From positions 509,609 through 573,608 of the forward strand of contig SCFE01000071.1 of the NCBI GenBank assembly GCA_004352715.1: a stretch of 64,000 nucleotides of DNA. The letters run 5' to 3'. The DNA is from Hofstenia miamia. Its lineage: Eukaryota > Xenacoelomorpha > Acoela. The notes under the pieces are model-generated. The model had not been told where the DNA came from. It did not search any database and was given only the letters and a program-made list of their open reading frames with translations. The translations under genes and the position numbers were made by a program. This document shows, piece by piece, positions 38,232 to 50,831 of the stretch (within the stretch, counting starts at the first letter, position 1; each line of letters opens with the position of its first letter).

Positions 38232-40949
38232 TCTAGCATCATTTGGGTTAGTATGACAATAATGAAGACCAAATTGTTCCATTCTAATTTACTAGCATCT
38301 ACTAATGAGTAGGCAAAAAATTTCTATTAACCATTTAGTAAGCAATTGGCAGGGAAATCAGCTTAATTGCTAATTCACTATTGATGGGGGATTTGTGCAT
38401 GGATTTGCCAAAGCTTTAGAATAATTAACTCCTCCAAATTGTAATACCCAGTTCTAATTAAAGTAGAGAACAACTGGAGATTGAGAGAGGAGAGTAGCCA
38501 TACTTGGCCAACCTGAAACAGAGATTAGACCCCTAGGTAAGAGAGAGAGAGAGTGCATGAATCCTATGTGCAAAGTGTAAACCTAACTCAGTGCATTTTT
38601 CAGCTCATGCAATTTAGGTGTTAGCAACAACAATAAATTTAGTAAACAAATGAAATATTTTAACAGCAAATTCCCTGTTCATATACCTAGCCTAATGCCA
38701 AAGAATGTACTATTAAAGCTGTACCACAACTAAGCACCCTCCAACAGAGTCAAGAGAACTTTGCAAAACATTGGTAAAGCTAATCAGAAATTACTGCATA
38801 CAAAATTAGCAAAAATATTCATTAATTTAAAACTGAAAATATCAAAGTTTGTACAATTCAAATGATTCAAATAAGAAATAAAATATTTGCAAAAATTATT
38901 TAGTTTGTACAACTAATTTCCTGCAGTTACACCATGCAATTATAATGAGAAACACAACTATATGCTTTCAGCAAAACATTCTAATAAATAGCAATGATTG
39001 AGAATAAAGAGTGAAGGGGTGTAATAGCATGTAATTGATTTACTACAGAGAACTTGAAACACATACAATAATTACACCTAAAATGCAGCACTATTTCAGT
39101 CATCCAATTATACCATTAACAAGCATAAAATAACAAAACTCCTTTGAAGAGTACGCTTATATCCCTGTGTAGAGCCTTGAGAATAGCTGCACAGCAATAC
39201 ATTATGACACAAAACCTCTCCTCTTGGATAGGATCTAGTTACACATAATTTAGAATTGACTACAACAGGAATAAATGCAAATTTGAATTTAACTCAAACT
39301 TTATTGAGCAATCACACACAATAATGCCCTACATATGCAAGGATTCATAACTAAATAAACAGAACTAAATACTTACAATCACCTGCCTAAGAAGTACTAA
39401 AATAATGTTTACAATGAGCAACATGAACATTATGCCAAGAAATTCAAATGGCCACCAATGAAGAAAGTGTCTATTTTTTACACTCCCAGAGGTTGTTTCC
39501 ATTCACTTCCAAATTGCTGCTGATGATGCCACATGCCCACCTAATGTAGGACTTATTGGGAAATTGTAAAAAAAAATTTGGTACAAAGTTTGTTGAAGTA
39601 GAAGTTTGGTGTCATACAAAAGTTTTAAAATTCTCATGTCTTCCTATTGGATTTCTGTAAGATCTTCTTCTCTTGTTAGATACACAAGTGTTTCCAGCTG
39701 TGTATTTGCCTTTTTGTGATACTTAATGTATTTTATGTTAGAAATCAGTGCTGGTATTATGATCAATTGAAATAGATTGTTTATTCATCATTGAAAGATG
39801 TCATAATACATCCTATATAGCCTTTGACCCTTTAACACTATCATGAGTATCATCTTAGTGTGTGTATCTTGTGTGTGTGTCATCATTGTATCCAACTTTG
39901 TATCTTGAAAGAAAAACTCAAACATTCAAGACAGTGATTGGTAGTAAGTAGTGTTTTTATATAAGAAGTTAATGCTTTGTAGAATTAGGTTTTGTCATTT
40001 AATCTGGATTATTAATTTCCACTGTAATCATAGTAATAATTTTGACTCATTTAGAAATATAATAATATTCTAAGTCATCCTTGATTAGGTTTGACCAAAT
40101 GATGTTGTTTATGCATGCAAGCAAAGTAAATTATTTCACTTTTTTTCTAGCTGACTTTTTCATTAAGCTTTCAATTTGCTTCTTAATAGGGCAGTCTTAT
40201 AAATATATTTTGTGGGTTCTTCATGTCTACCAGAAAGTGGCATCATTGGTTGGGATTTTTCAATTGTGTTGCTGCTTCTTTGTAGATTTTGGGTTTTTGC
40301 ATTGTTGTAGTAGTTCTTATTAAAGGATATTCCATGTTTGATGGGTTTAGTTTGTTTGTCCTTTGTATAAAGCATGATTAACAGTATTCCTATGAGTAGA
40401 GGTAGGATGCAAAATTATTTTGGATTTTCCTATATGGTTTCCTATTGCTTCAAGTTTCCATGTGTTTTGGTTATTTGTGCTGTTCCAAAGGTTACAGGGT
40501 AGTTTAATTGCTTATGATCTATCTCAGATAGTATTTCTAGTCTGTTTTCTTTCTATAGTAACTGTCTTACTTTTCTGGGAATCAAGAATCTGGAGCTGGT
40601 ACACTCTTTCTTGAAAACTATTTGCTGATAAGGCCACATTGGTGTTTCTACCTCTTCCATAAAGTAGGTTTCTGCAAATAAGTTAAACATCTGATATTTT
40701 GTCAGGTGTATATTGTATTGGTGCAATTCTGATTTGGTCTTATTGTTGAGGATTGTTTTCTCAAGCAGCAAATTTTGTTCTTCTGCTCTGATCCAGGTAG
40801 GTTGTGACATGTTAATTTATCATTAATGATTAGCTCTAACTTAGATTTTATATTCAGTGATAGTGGGTTGGCTGATGCAGATAGTAGGTTTTCTTCTTCC
40901 TTTACTATAAACTAAATATTTACAATCACCTGTGTAAGCAGAAATAAAA
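38227..40949. other. CpG-poor spacer, no gene seen
   Basis: Contains the second copy of the 'ATAATTAACTCCTCC' repeat (38421-38510), a (GA)n tract at 38539-38553, and 'GTTGTTTCCATTCACTTCCA' at 39493, which recurs at 43199. Open frames up to 85 codons carry no motif. Confidence 0.5.
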
Positions 40950-41770
40950 CCAGTTTTTATTGACCTAGTAATATAAATTTTTTAGATATAGATATATATG
41001 GAGGATAGAAATATTATTTGTCTTTGCATAATGCCAGTTTTTAGTGACCTAGAAACATATATTTTTAGATATAGATATATATTGCAGATAGAAATATCAT
41101 TAGTCTTTGTATATTCCCAGTTTTTACTAAGCTAGAAACATATATTTTTGGATATCAATATATAGAGGATAGAAATATCATTTTTTTTGATATAATCCCA
41201 GTTGTTACTAAGCTAGAAACATATATTTTTTAGATATCAATATATATGAAGGATAGAAATATCCTTAGTCTTTATGTATTTCCAGTTTTTACTAAGCTAG
41301 AAACATATATTTTTAGATATCAATATATATTGAGGATAGAAATATATTTTGTCTTTGCATAATCCCAGTTCTTACTAAGCTAGAAACATATATTTTTTAG
41401 ATATCAATATATATGAAGGATAGAAATATCATTCACCTTTGTACAATCCATGTCTATCCTATCTTAGAGATATATATTTTTAGATATAGATATATATAGA
41501 GGATATAAATAACAATAGCCTTTGTACAATCCAAGTTTGTCATATACTAGATACATATATTTTTCAGATATAGATTTATGTATAGAGGATATAAATTACA
41601 ATAATCTTTGTACAATCCAAGTTTATCCTATCCAAGAGACATACATGTATATATTTTAGATACACATATATATTTTGAATAGATATAACAATTATCTTTG
41701 TATATTCAGAATGTTGTTAATCATTAAATATATATTTTATATATACATATATATTTAGTTTAGATATAAT
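40950..41770. repeat. ~83-bp minisatellite, about ten units
   Basis: Units start with 'CCAGTTTTTACTAAGCTAGA' or variants at 40950, 41034, 41117, 41198, 41282, 41365, 41448, 41531, 41617 and ~41706, a spacing of 81-89 bp. Each unit carries 'ATATATTTTTAGATATCAAT' and 'GGATAGAAATATC'. The middle units are the most alike and the rightmost are more diverged, as expected of unequal exchange. Confidence 0.92.
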
Positions 41771-41782
41771 ATTTGTCCTTAT

Positions 41783-42207
41783 CAGGGTTTATGAGACCTT
41801 GATAAAGTTGGTGTTGATTCTCATCTGTCAAAAAAGTCTTGAGTATCAGTTTTGTCCAAGACCAAGCTTAAGTCTCAAGTCTTGTCTCAAATATTATTTG
41901 GTCATTTTATTAGTTAATGACATAAGAAATTCAAACAATTGCAATGAAATAATCCTCATTTTGAGCCAATGTTTTTGAAGAAATAATTTTTTATACAAAA
42001 AGTCAATTAAATTTAAATTTTTAAAATGAAATTGAGACAGCAATATTATATAGCTTTAAATCTGTTTGAAAAAGTCTTGACTAGGTCTTGAATTCAGTTG
42101 ATTTTTTTTGAAATTAGTTGCTTCTCATTCAAGTCTTGTCTCAAATTGTAAAGTTTCAGGATTTGGTCTTGATTCTTGAAAAGTCTTGTCTTGTCTCATA
42201 AACCCTG
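41783..42207. mobile_element. hAT-like MITE with exact 8-bp target duplication
   Basis: Ends are 'CAGGGTTTATGAGAC' and, reverse-complemented, 'CAGGGTTTATGAGACAAGAC'; GTCCTTAT flanks both sides (41775-41782, 42208-42215). 425 bp, noncoding, with repeated AAGTCTTG/CAAGTCTTG words near both ends. It is inserted right at the right edge of the minisatellite. Confidence 0.88.
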
Positions 42208-44169
42208 GTCCTTATATATCCTAACTTTGTTCTTACATTATAAACTTCCCAAATTCAATAGAGAAAATTTAGAAATAATGTAGATAAAGTAGAATGTATG
42301 CAGATATTTTTGAATTTATTTGGCATATTATATTAACAATATTTATGGCTTATATCATTGAAAAATATCATTTTATTATATACAGTAGTGTTTGAGATAT
42401 GGCACTGTTAATTTTGAGTGTGAAGTAAAATTATTGCAGTTTAGGCATTTTCACACAATTTTCTACAATTGTATTGAATATTTCTGTATAAAATTAGGTA
42501 TGATTGTAGATATGGAAACTCTTCATATACACAAGAAATTAGAAGTCAACTCTTTTTCAAAATGCATCTGTAAATGCTTAAAATGTAGAAAGTCTAAATT
42601 TTTTAGCCTGAAGCTTTCAGTAATTAGAATTTTTTCAATCTTGTTTTTTAGATACCTATAATAGAGTATTCTGAGCATATTTGCATTGGTTTCATATCTG
42701 TATCTTCAAAATTGATTTTTTATAAATTAAAATGCAAATGGAATAAATTAATTCAACATATTTAGAAGTGAGGAACAAATGTCCCCATAACTCTGGTTCT
42801 ACTAATGCAATTTTCAAAATTTAAAATTTCCCATATAGAACATTCTAATATGGATGCATTGCAAAAGAAATTTTTAGGATAGGCCCAATATTGGCTGAGA
42901 AACTATAGATTGAATTTCCACACTTATTCAAATCTGATGTCATACACTTACAAAATTGGAATCAATTAAAATAGAGGTTCAAAAAACTCGTTTTTTGGCC
43001 CTAGTGCCAGCCCTATGTGTCTTATTGCCACTAAACTTCTTTCTGCACTGGATGTTCATAGCATGCATCAGCCTGCCAAATTTCATATAAATCTGCCTGG
43101 TAGTTTTTTCTGAAACATGTACAGATTACAAACAAATTACAATTAGCAATATAAACAGTATGAGAATAAATTCAAATTACAGCCACTGAGAAAAAAAGTT
43201 GTTTCCATTCACTTCCAAATTGCTGCCAATGATGCCACAATATATATTCAGCATGCAAGGGGGGAGAATGCATTTATGTTAATTATGGAACATAAATTAC
43301 ATGTCTAACTAAAACCCAAATGTATTCATCTTATATTGTGTAATAGTCATCCATCAATTTCTGAGAAAATGTTTTGTTAACATGAAATATCAGTTCAGTG
43401 AGCAATCAAGAGAAACTCAATACACCATTTTAGTTAACAACTGATCATTACACACTACAAATGGAATGAAATCTACTAATCTGCTATAACCTGCTCAGCA
43501 TCAGCATGATGCAATTTTGAATCAGCAAGGCCTTTGTGAGGGTGATATGTGAATCTAAACAGATGGTGTTAATTGTTTGCATAGCATTAGCATATATTAT
43601 AGATATATTCAATGATATAAAATCAGGTATTAACAGTTTAGGGCAATTACTTTACTGATATATATATAGCTGAAACTGATATTATCAAGAATAGTCACTT
43701 AGAATGAATTAAGTATAAAGTTTCAATAGTAGATATGCATTCACCTATCCATTATTATGAATTTTCTCTATTTTAGAGATGATTTCTTGTATGCTTCTAA
43801 ACTTAACCTTAACTATAAATTGATAAAAATTGTATCAATGCAAATGACTTATGCAAAATGCCTTTATTTCAACATATTGTAAATTTATGACAATCATATT
43901 ATTTTACAAAATCAAGTTGTTCCTTGTCAAGATGCAACATTTGAAATTGCATAAAGCAATATGTTCCATGCATAAAATTGAAGAATAAACAGGAACAAGC
44001 AAGGCAACAGTATGTAGAATCAGCTAAATTCTCTAAAATCATGAGTGTATAGAAATATGTAGGATTAACTGCAATAAAGCTACTACATTGTATCAGAACT
44101 GCTAAATAATCAGCCATTTATGAAGGAACCCTCAAGCAAAAGCAAGCAATATTCAACTAGAGTTAGTGC
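42208..44169. other. CpG-poor spacer, no gene seen
   Basis: No recognised gene. 43199-43240 repeats the 'GTTGTTTCCATTCACTTCCA' block of 39493. Open frames (42392-42661, 43899-44117) lack motifs. Confidence 0.5.
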
Positions 44170-44510
44170 TTTGAAGCTCTATGGTTTTTGATGGACAAAG
44201 CTTATTTATACATGTTGAAGCACCACAGCATAAGGCAAAGCTATGTTGTGATCACATTAAGGAGTAGGATATTCAAGTGTTAGATTGGGCATTAATTTCC
44301 CCAAATCTTAATACCATTAAAAATATTCCAAGATAAAATTTATTAAAATCATAAATTGATAGCAGATGATCAAAGAGTAGTTACAAGCATGGACTATTTG
44401 TGATGTGCACAGCACAATCAAAACAGTAATTGAATCAATACAAAGCAGAATTATGGCAGTTGCTACAGTAAAGGGTGGAAACACTAAATGTTATTCAAAC
44501 TCAGACTAAA
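44170..44510 (+). pseudogene. Tc1-like transposase relic (C-terminal half)
   Basis: + strand reads 'MVFDGQSLFIHVEAPQHKAK', 'DIQVLDWALISPNLNTIKNI' and 'KAELWQLLQ'. These correspond to the second-Asp and Glu regions of a Tc1 transposase (family forms 'QQDNAPCH' and 'VLPWPAQSPDLNPIENLW'), with the catalytic residues mutated and stops in between. It is old, and CpG-free like its surroundings. Confidence 0.65.
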
Positions 44511-44569
44511 TAATTTTTATACTAGAATTTGAAATTTAGATTTAAACCTTTAATTTTTTATACTCAGAG

Positions 44570-45100
44570 AAGCTGATTCCACAGCTTATGCTTGTGTGGT
44601 AAGAAAAACAAGGATGTATATACCAAAATCATAAAGTTTCTAAAAAATAAAGCTTGTAAACTACATGTTAGCTTCAATCCCAACAGCATATTGCTAGATT
44701 TTAAAAATTCAGTCCATTCAGTTGTCACTGATATACTTCCCAATGGCATAATAACCAGTTGTTATGCAAATTTGCCAAAGCATTCTGAGGAAGACTGTTG
44801 AAGAAAAACAGCTTGGTTAGAAACATTATTTGCTGATTATCCTTCTTTGTTCAGAAGTAAATATTTCCTCATATCTCAAAGAATGGCTGAAATAATTTTG
44901 TTACCAACCATTGCTTTTCAAATGTAAGAAAAATTATTGTTGCAATGTGGAATGCTTAATCTGCATCTAAATGTTTACCAATTTATTGATTTGGGTAATT
45001 TTTGAAGACAACTGAGCATGTGGTATAATGGCCCAAATTGATTCCTGTCATCAACTACAATAGAAATATATACTGTACTTGGATGTGCAGAATAGAATAT
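44570..45100 (+). pseudogene. MULE-type transposase fragment
   Basis: Frame 44592-44801 reads 'KNKDVYTKIIKFLKNKACKL' then 'NPNSILLDFKNSVHSVVTDI' and 'LPNGIITSCYANL'. MULE transposases carry 'LP.K....Y..LF..LK' then 'P..ILLDFE.A...A....FP...I.GC.FH' around a catalytic Asp. Here the 'LLDF' Asp is kept, while the 'FH' motif is lost. Downstream sequence is open in pieces only. Confidence 0.55.
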
Positions 45101-48100
45101 AAGCTGTTGCTCTTGACAGCAAAAGTTGGTAAGTGTTTCCTTCAAATATTTCTTCTTAAAATTGAAATGCTGATAAATTGATTATCCAGTATAAGTGATT
45201 TAAGTTTTCTATCTAGCTTTTTAAAATTATCAAAAACAGCAAATGTTTGCTTGGAATTTGATACACTCACCTCCTTACAACTCAATCCATAGATGATGAA
45301 AATAGAATCCCAATTGTTTATTAAAATATAGACTTCAATTGGAATGTATTTGATGATCATCATCCTGTAATACCTCAATAATTGATAGTGCACCATTATG
45401 TCTAACATTTTTGGTTGAGGAAATAACAATGAGATGTATGGTGGCTCCTTGTGGTCATTCATCTATATACAACAAATGCAAGGAACACATATTTGATGAA
45501 CATGCCATTATATCTGACTGCTCTTTTTGTCAAAGTGTTGTTGTTTATATTGTCAGATTATATGAATGACTTATTTATTTACTTTATATTTCAGATTTTG
45601 AGCTATTTCAGTTACTGGCTTAAATTGTCATTGTCTTGTGTCTGTGCCTTTTTATATCTCATGTTTAAAAATCTCATTATTACATTATATTGAGTTGGTC
45701 TTTAGACAAAATATTGTTTGAATATAAAATGTTTTTCTTGATAGATGGTGCACAAAAACAATTGATTTGACCTATCTTAATACATTAGAAAATACAACTT
45801 TATACTATTTCTTCTAAATTATACATTATATTTAAAATCATCTATGAGAAAATGAAAGTAAATGCACATTAGATTCTCTATGATAGTTTTTTGTACAATT
45901 CATGGCAGCTTTTCATTAAGAAATTGGCAAATTTTGAAGGAATTTCAATATTATAAATATTATAAATAAATAATTGCAAAAGATCAAACACAATAGAAGT
46001 AAGGTGAATTTATTGTGTGCTTTGCTACATTGTCTCAGATATTTATTACAAAAATCTGTAACTTATTACCTGACTTGTTTACAATTTCAAAGCACCATTT
46101 CCCTTGCAAAGTTAAACAAGCAATCACACATAATTTAAATCAAGGAGACAAAAACTAACACTATTGAATTAACTACACTCAAAATTCCAAAATTGATTAA
46201 AAGAAATTGATACAAATAAGGTAGCAATGAATCAAAAAGAATCAAAATGTCAAAAGACTTAACAATATTTCAGAGTGCCAAAAAAATAAAAATATGTCCC
46301 TGAGTGACTCTACAATATTATAACTAAAGTACATTTCCATAATTTTGGATTTTACATAAAATTTCACAGAAGGATGAATAACTGCTAGAGTGGGAAGACA
46401 ATTGTTCATCTTGGGAACCTAAATCCAATTGCACTTTTTAATTAATAGGGTAATTATATTTGCATTAATAAACAAAATCACTAATGTAACAAACATTCAA
46501 AACAAAAGTTTTTAATATGACTATTTGTTGCAAAAATTGTAGTTATAATTACATATTCAATGAGATTTTAATATAGTTCATTAATTCATTTATATTTTCT
46601 TTAAATTTTCAAATTTCAAGACATTGGATTGTTAAAATGTAGGGGTTATAATTATCCAGAAGCAGATATTGACTATTTTTACCTTAAAAGTATACAATTT
46701 ATTATATGAATTTGTATATATAATGCACAATAACAATACAAACTGTTAATTTTTGAACACTGTTGTATTTTAATGTGTGTTAATGAAAAAACTACAATGA
46801 ATGAAATTTGTGTTAACAAATTTTGACCTTACATTGTTATTATTATTTTTAAATGTGTACTGACTTGTATATAATTTGTGTATCATAAATTTAATGTACA
46901 TTTGCATGATACAAAACAAGGCATTTGTTGTGCAAAATATTATATATTTAATGATGTTGCTGATATCAAACACAAATATGTTGTTCATATGTATTATTAG
47001 TAAGGGATCAAATGAGGTTTGTGGTTTTGGAATTCCAAGCTCTTGCATGTAATAACAATTAACAATGTTTATATTTGAGAAACCCTATGCGCTCTTTAAA
47101 CTAATATCACCTAAAACCAATGTGCATGATTAATAATTAATTAGTTATTTGTGCAACAAATTGAATTTGACTGAACAACATTTACTTGCTTTGATACACT
47201 CAAATTAATTAAAAAATACAATATACAACATTGTTAACATTGTTAAACAATAGAATGGCAAAATTTTTACTGTAAAAATTATCTTGCAAATACCATCACA
47301 ATAGAGACAGTTTTCCAATAATTGGAAAAAATATATGATTTTAAAAAAATGTGCCCAATATTTGCAGGGAGAGTATAATAAAGAGATCAAAATTCATGCT
47401 ATTTTGCTTAACTGCGCCCATTTTGACTTTTCTTATTTTTTTTAGCAAAATTGGTTAACTATAACAAAAATTTAATAGTTAGGTAACAGATTTTAAAAGT
47501 ATTTTTATACAATTTTTTATCAAACTGTTTACAGATTGTAAACATGTGCTCAGCACTGTCTGCAATATTATTAAGATTAAAACAGTTGGACCCATTTAAT
47601 TTTGTTTTTAGTTCATAATTCAAATTGTAAATGGCTTTTTGTTTATAAAATGATTTTTTTAGTAAGAAATTTGTTATTAATTGGATATATATTGGTTTAA
47701 AATAACCATAATTATGATAAAAAATAACCAAATTTAAGTGGATAATAAATGTTTTTTGGATATGAAATGGTATTCTTTGATGTAATTTATTGTAATTTGG
47801 TTTAAAACTTAAAACAGTTATTTATTAGTTATAAGAAGCAGTTTTTGAATGAACATTTCAACAAAAATGAACATTAATGATTTTGGTTATAAAATAACAG
47901 TTGGGTTAAAATCTAGTCTTTTTTTACTTTGGTGTGTTTAATATTAGAAATAAATGAATTGCAAACTGTCAAAAATATATAATTGTTAAATATTATATAT
48001 ATATATATATATATATATGCAATATGAATTGTGTACATCATTTTCCTCTATTGTTTAGGTATACTACATAATTGTAAAGAATAATTCTGAAGAAATACAG

Positions 48101-49344
48101 TTCATTTCAGATGCACTTGCAATGATCAACTTAGGCTACCGTATTTGTAAAATACATGAATTTTGTATTCATTAATTGTTCAGGAATTGAGCAATTATAT
48201 TTTGATTTTAAATTTAAAGCAATCAATTTTTTAAAATTTTGCAACAAGTAAATAAATAAAATGTAGTATATGTAAATGCATTAGCCAGCATATAATCCCA
48301 TTTATTTCTATGCATTATTTGAGAGAGTGGAGGATAATGTTTCATTAGACCAGAGCTATTAGTTCAACAATCACAATAAATTGAGTTCATTTAATTTCAA
48401 ATAATATTTCTTAAAAATTTATTGTCGCTGAACTATTTTCCCACTAGAGGGTTTGCAAATCACTCAAATAAATTTTGTGTAATAGAACAGTAGTGTATCA
48501 CATCCATTTTTAATAGAAAGAATTTGGTTAAATCCAAGCCTGTTTGTTGAAAATAATCATAAACTTTTATAAAGACTTGTTGGGATTTAAACCCACAAAA
48601 TTCCATGTAGCTACAGCTGTGATATTTGTACTATGAATCTTTAATAGATAATGTAGATCTTACAGAATGTATGTGTCAACACTAATGTTAGAAACTAATT
48701 CAAATTAGTTATAATTTAAGAATATAATATTGACTTGAAGATCTAGTCAGTTTTAAAGATGACACTTAATCACCATTTTTCCGGTATTAGTATAAAATAT
48801 TCCATGGGTTTGAAAGTAAGAACATCAAAGGTTGAGTACCACCTGGTTTTTCAATCATATAATAATTGCTATCAATATAATACACAAATTTTTTGAAGTT
48901 TTTTTGACAATACTGTAGAATTGCAGGCTAGACATCTAATTACACTATGGAACTCATTGTCCATGCAGAAGGTTGTATTAGTGACCTTATCATAACAGCT
49001 GTCATTCCAGTAAATTAACATAGAGAAATTATTAAAACAAACATTGGTAATTCATCCAAGTACTTAAGACTTCTTTAGGTAAAATCCAAGATTACCAATT
49101 TGTATGGCTTCCAGCCAAAGTGCTATCCAACAAGAGAAGTGCTTAACTTGTGTGAATGGTGCTACCCTAGTTGTCTCACATTTTATTATCTATCTCATCA
49201 ATAAACATCTCATTTGCATTGTTATCTCTCAGCTCACTAAATAATAGCATGTAGTTACCATGCATTCATGCTAACCAATGGTATGATATCATCACAGTGT
49301 AATCAGTTATCAGTGCATGTAAGTGTTTAAATAGAAGGAAGGGT
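45101..49344. other. CpG-poor spacer, no gene seen
   Basis: Low-complexity AT-rich sequence with a (TA)n tract at 47995-48018. A 106-codon minus frame (45142-45462) and others up to 92 codons have biased Ile/Asn/Phe content and no recognisable motif. Dispersed-repeat copy B lies at 46010-46330. Confidence 0.45.
46010..46330. repeat. Dispersed repeat family, copy B
   Basis: Carries the right two thirds of the element seen at 37430-37915: 'TTATTACCTG', 'TTGTTTACAATTTC', 'AAACAAGCAATCACA', 'AATCAAGGAGACA' and 'CCCTGAGTGACTCTACAATA'. It has no CpG. Confidence 0.6.
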
Positions 49345-49830
49345 TGATTATTTCCCTATATGTAGCTGTACACATAACCTAAAAGGTCTACAATTTGGGA
49401 TAGATGATATCTCCAGATGCTTCATGCTGTGCATGTACTTTGATTAAAGTACTTCCAAATTGTTGCCTTAACTTACACAATTATTTGCATATCAAAGAAT
49501 TTAGTAAGTAACAATGAAAAGTAAATGGTAATTGAGGCTAGATAAAATCTATTAATCAATTTCAACATCATTGCTCAATTTATACAATTCAAATTATTAC
49601 CTGTCTTTGTTTACAATTAAAGATCACCAGATAGTCATGCCATAATTTTCCCTTGCAATTTAATTTGAGCAATAATTCTACGTAGCACCAAATTGAGGGG
49701 ACATGAAATAAGTTTCGTAAACTAAATTCGAAATAAAGAGTACGTCATACTAACGTCATTACAAATCTAAAGATAATAAATAATAATCACGAAATTTCCC
49801 TGAGTGACTCTACAATACTAAATCTTAACA
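49345..49830. repeat. Dispersed repeat family, copy C (spans the CpG boundary)
   Basis: Same family as 37430 and 46010, ending 'CCCTGAGTGACTCTACAATA'. Its left part lacks CpG, while its last 150 bases contain at least six ('CTACGTAGC', 'TTTCGTAAAC', 'ATTCGAAAT', 'GTACGTCAT', 'AACGTC', 'CACGAAA'). Confidence 0.65.
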
Positions 49831-50140
49831 ACTAAATTGAACTTGATAAATTTTATTGAGTGATGGCTTTGAAATTGCAACAGAATATTGAAATTGTAAT
49901 AACTTGCCAATTAAAAGTAGTTGAGAATACTTCTAATTGCTCAATTTGTAAATTTTGATTGCATTTGAATATTGAATATGGAGCTTTAATCAGAATCAAC
50001 TTTTTCACAGTCATTGTGTCTAATCTACGCTGGTCTTCATATTGGTAATTTTGACAATAATTAAATTTTAACAATTTAGTTAACTATCCTTTGAGGAAAT
50101 TTCATGTTGATTAATAAGTGAATGGAGTCATTTTAAGAAA
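49831..50140. other. Spacer, no gene seen
   Basis: A 73-codon minus frame at 49853-50074 has no recognisable motif. Otherwise featureless AT-rich DNA. Confidence 0.45.
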
Positions 50141-50480
50141 TTTAAATTTTCCTAATTTTTCAAAATTTACAATTATGAGGTCTATAAAAGTTATTTAAAG
50201 TGTGTACTGACTTGCAAAACTTTATAGTTTTGTAAAAAATAAGTTTTAATTTTCATCTTATTCCTTTCTTTCATTGGTTTGACATTTATCTGTATGTAAA
50301 AATATAGTTTTTAGAGGCATTTTCATTGAAAGTTATATATGGAATGACATTAATGGGATGAAAATTGAAACATATTTTTCTCAACAAATATAAAGTCTTA
50401 ACAGCCAGTACACACTTTAAACTACTTTTATAGACCTTATAGTTGTACATTTTGAAAAATTTAGGAAAATTAAAATTTTG
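50141..50480. mobile_element. MITE with long (~85 bp) inverted repeats
   Basis: Left arm 50141-50225 and right arm about 50395-50480 are imperfect reverse complements. Shared blocks include 'TTTTCCTAA', 'TTTTTCAAAAT', 'AAGGTCTATAAAAGT' or variants, and 'TTTAAAGTGTGTACTG'. The 170-bp centre is unrelated to the arms. Noncoding. Confidence 0.78.
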
Positions 50481-50831
50481 TGAAATGAATGTATGTTGCT
50501 AAATATCCTATTGAGTGAAATATGGTATTGAGTGAAAAATGGACTGTGCAAACATTTTTTGAGTGAAATATACCATTGAGTTCAAGATATTTTAATGAAA
50601 ACTCTGTAGATCTTGAGACTTATCTTTTTGAGACTTTGACTAAAATATGAAAGTATCAAATTCCCTGTTCTGAATTTCATAAAAATATTCAGAAGAATTT
50701 CTTAGTGTGTATAAGATAAAACATTGGTTGATCCAAGTGGTGTTAATTATCTTTATACTTCATTCATACTTAATATTTGCACATTTCCTCGAAAAGTTTT
50801 GATATATTGATGTCAAAGTCTGTATGTTGCT

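Larger units (their letters stand above)
36841..49680. other. CpG-depleted domain
   Basis: By reading every line I find only about 7 CG dinucleotides between 38281 and 49680 and about 5 more between 36841 and 38280. At ~30% GC roughly two hundred would be expected, and flanking DNA on both sides has CG in most lines. The domain holds no recognisable host exon. The right boundary is abrupt near 49680. Confidence 0.85.

Noticed and set aside
40950-41770. CRISPR array
   Set aside because: Units are ~83 bp with no unique spacers, in a eukaryotic AT-rich setting; it is a minisatellite.
45142-45462. 106-codon minus frame as a gene
   Set aside because: No motif, biased AT-driven composition, no splice or family support.
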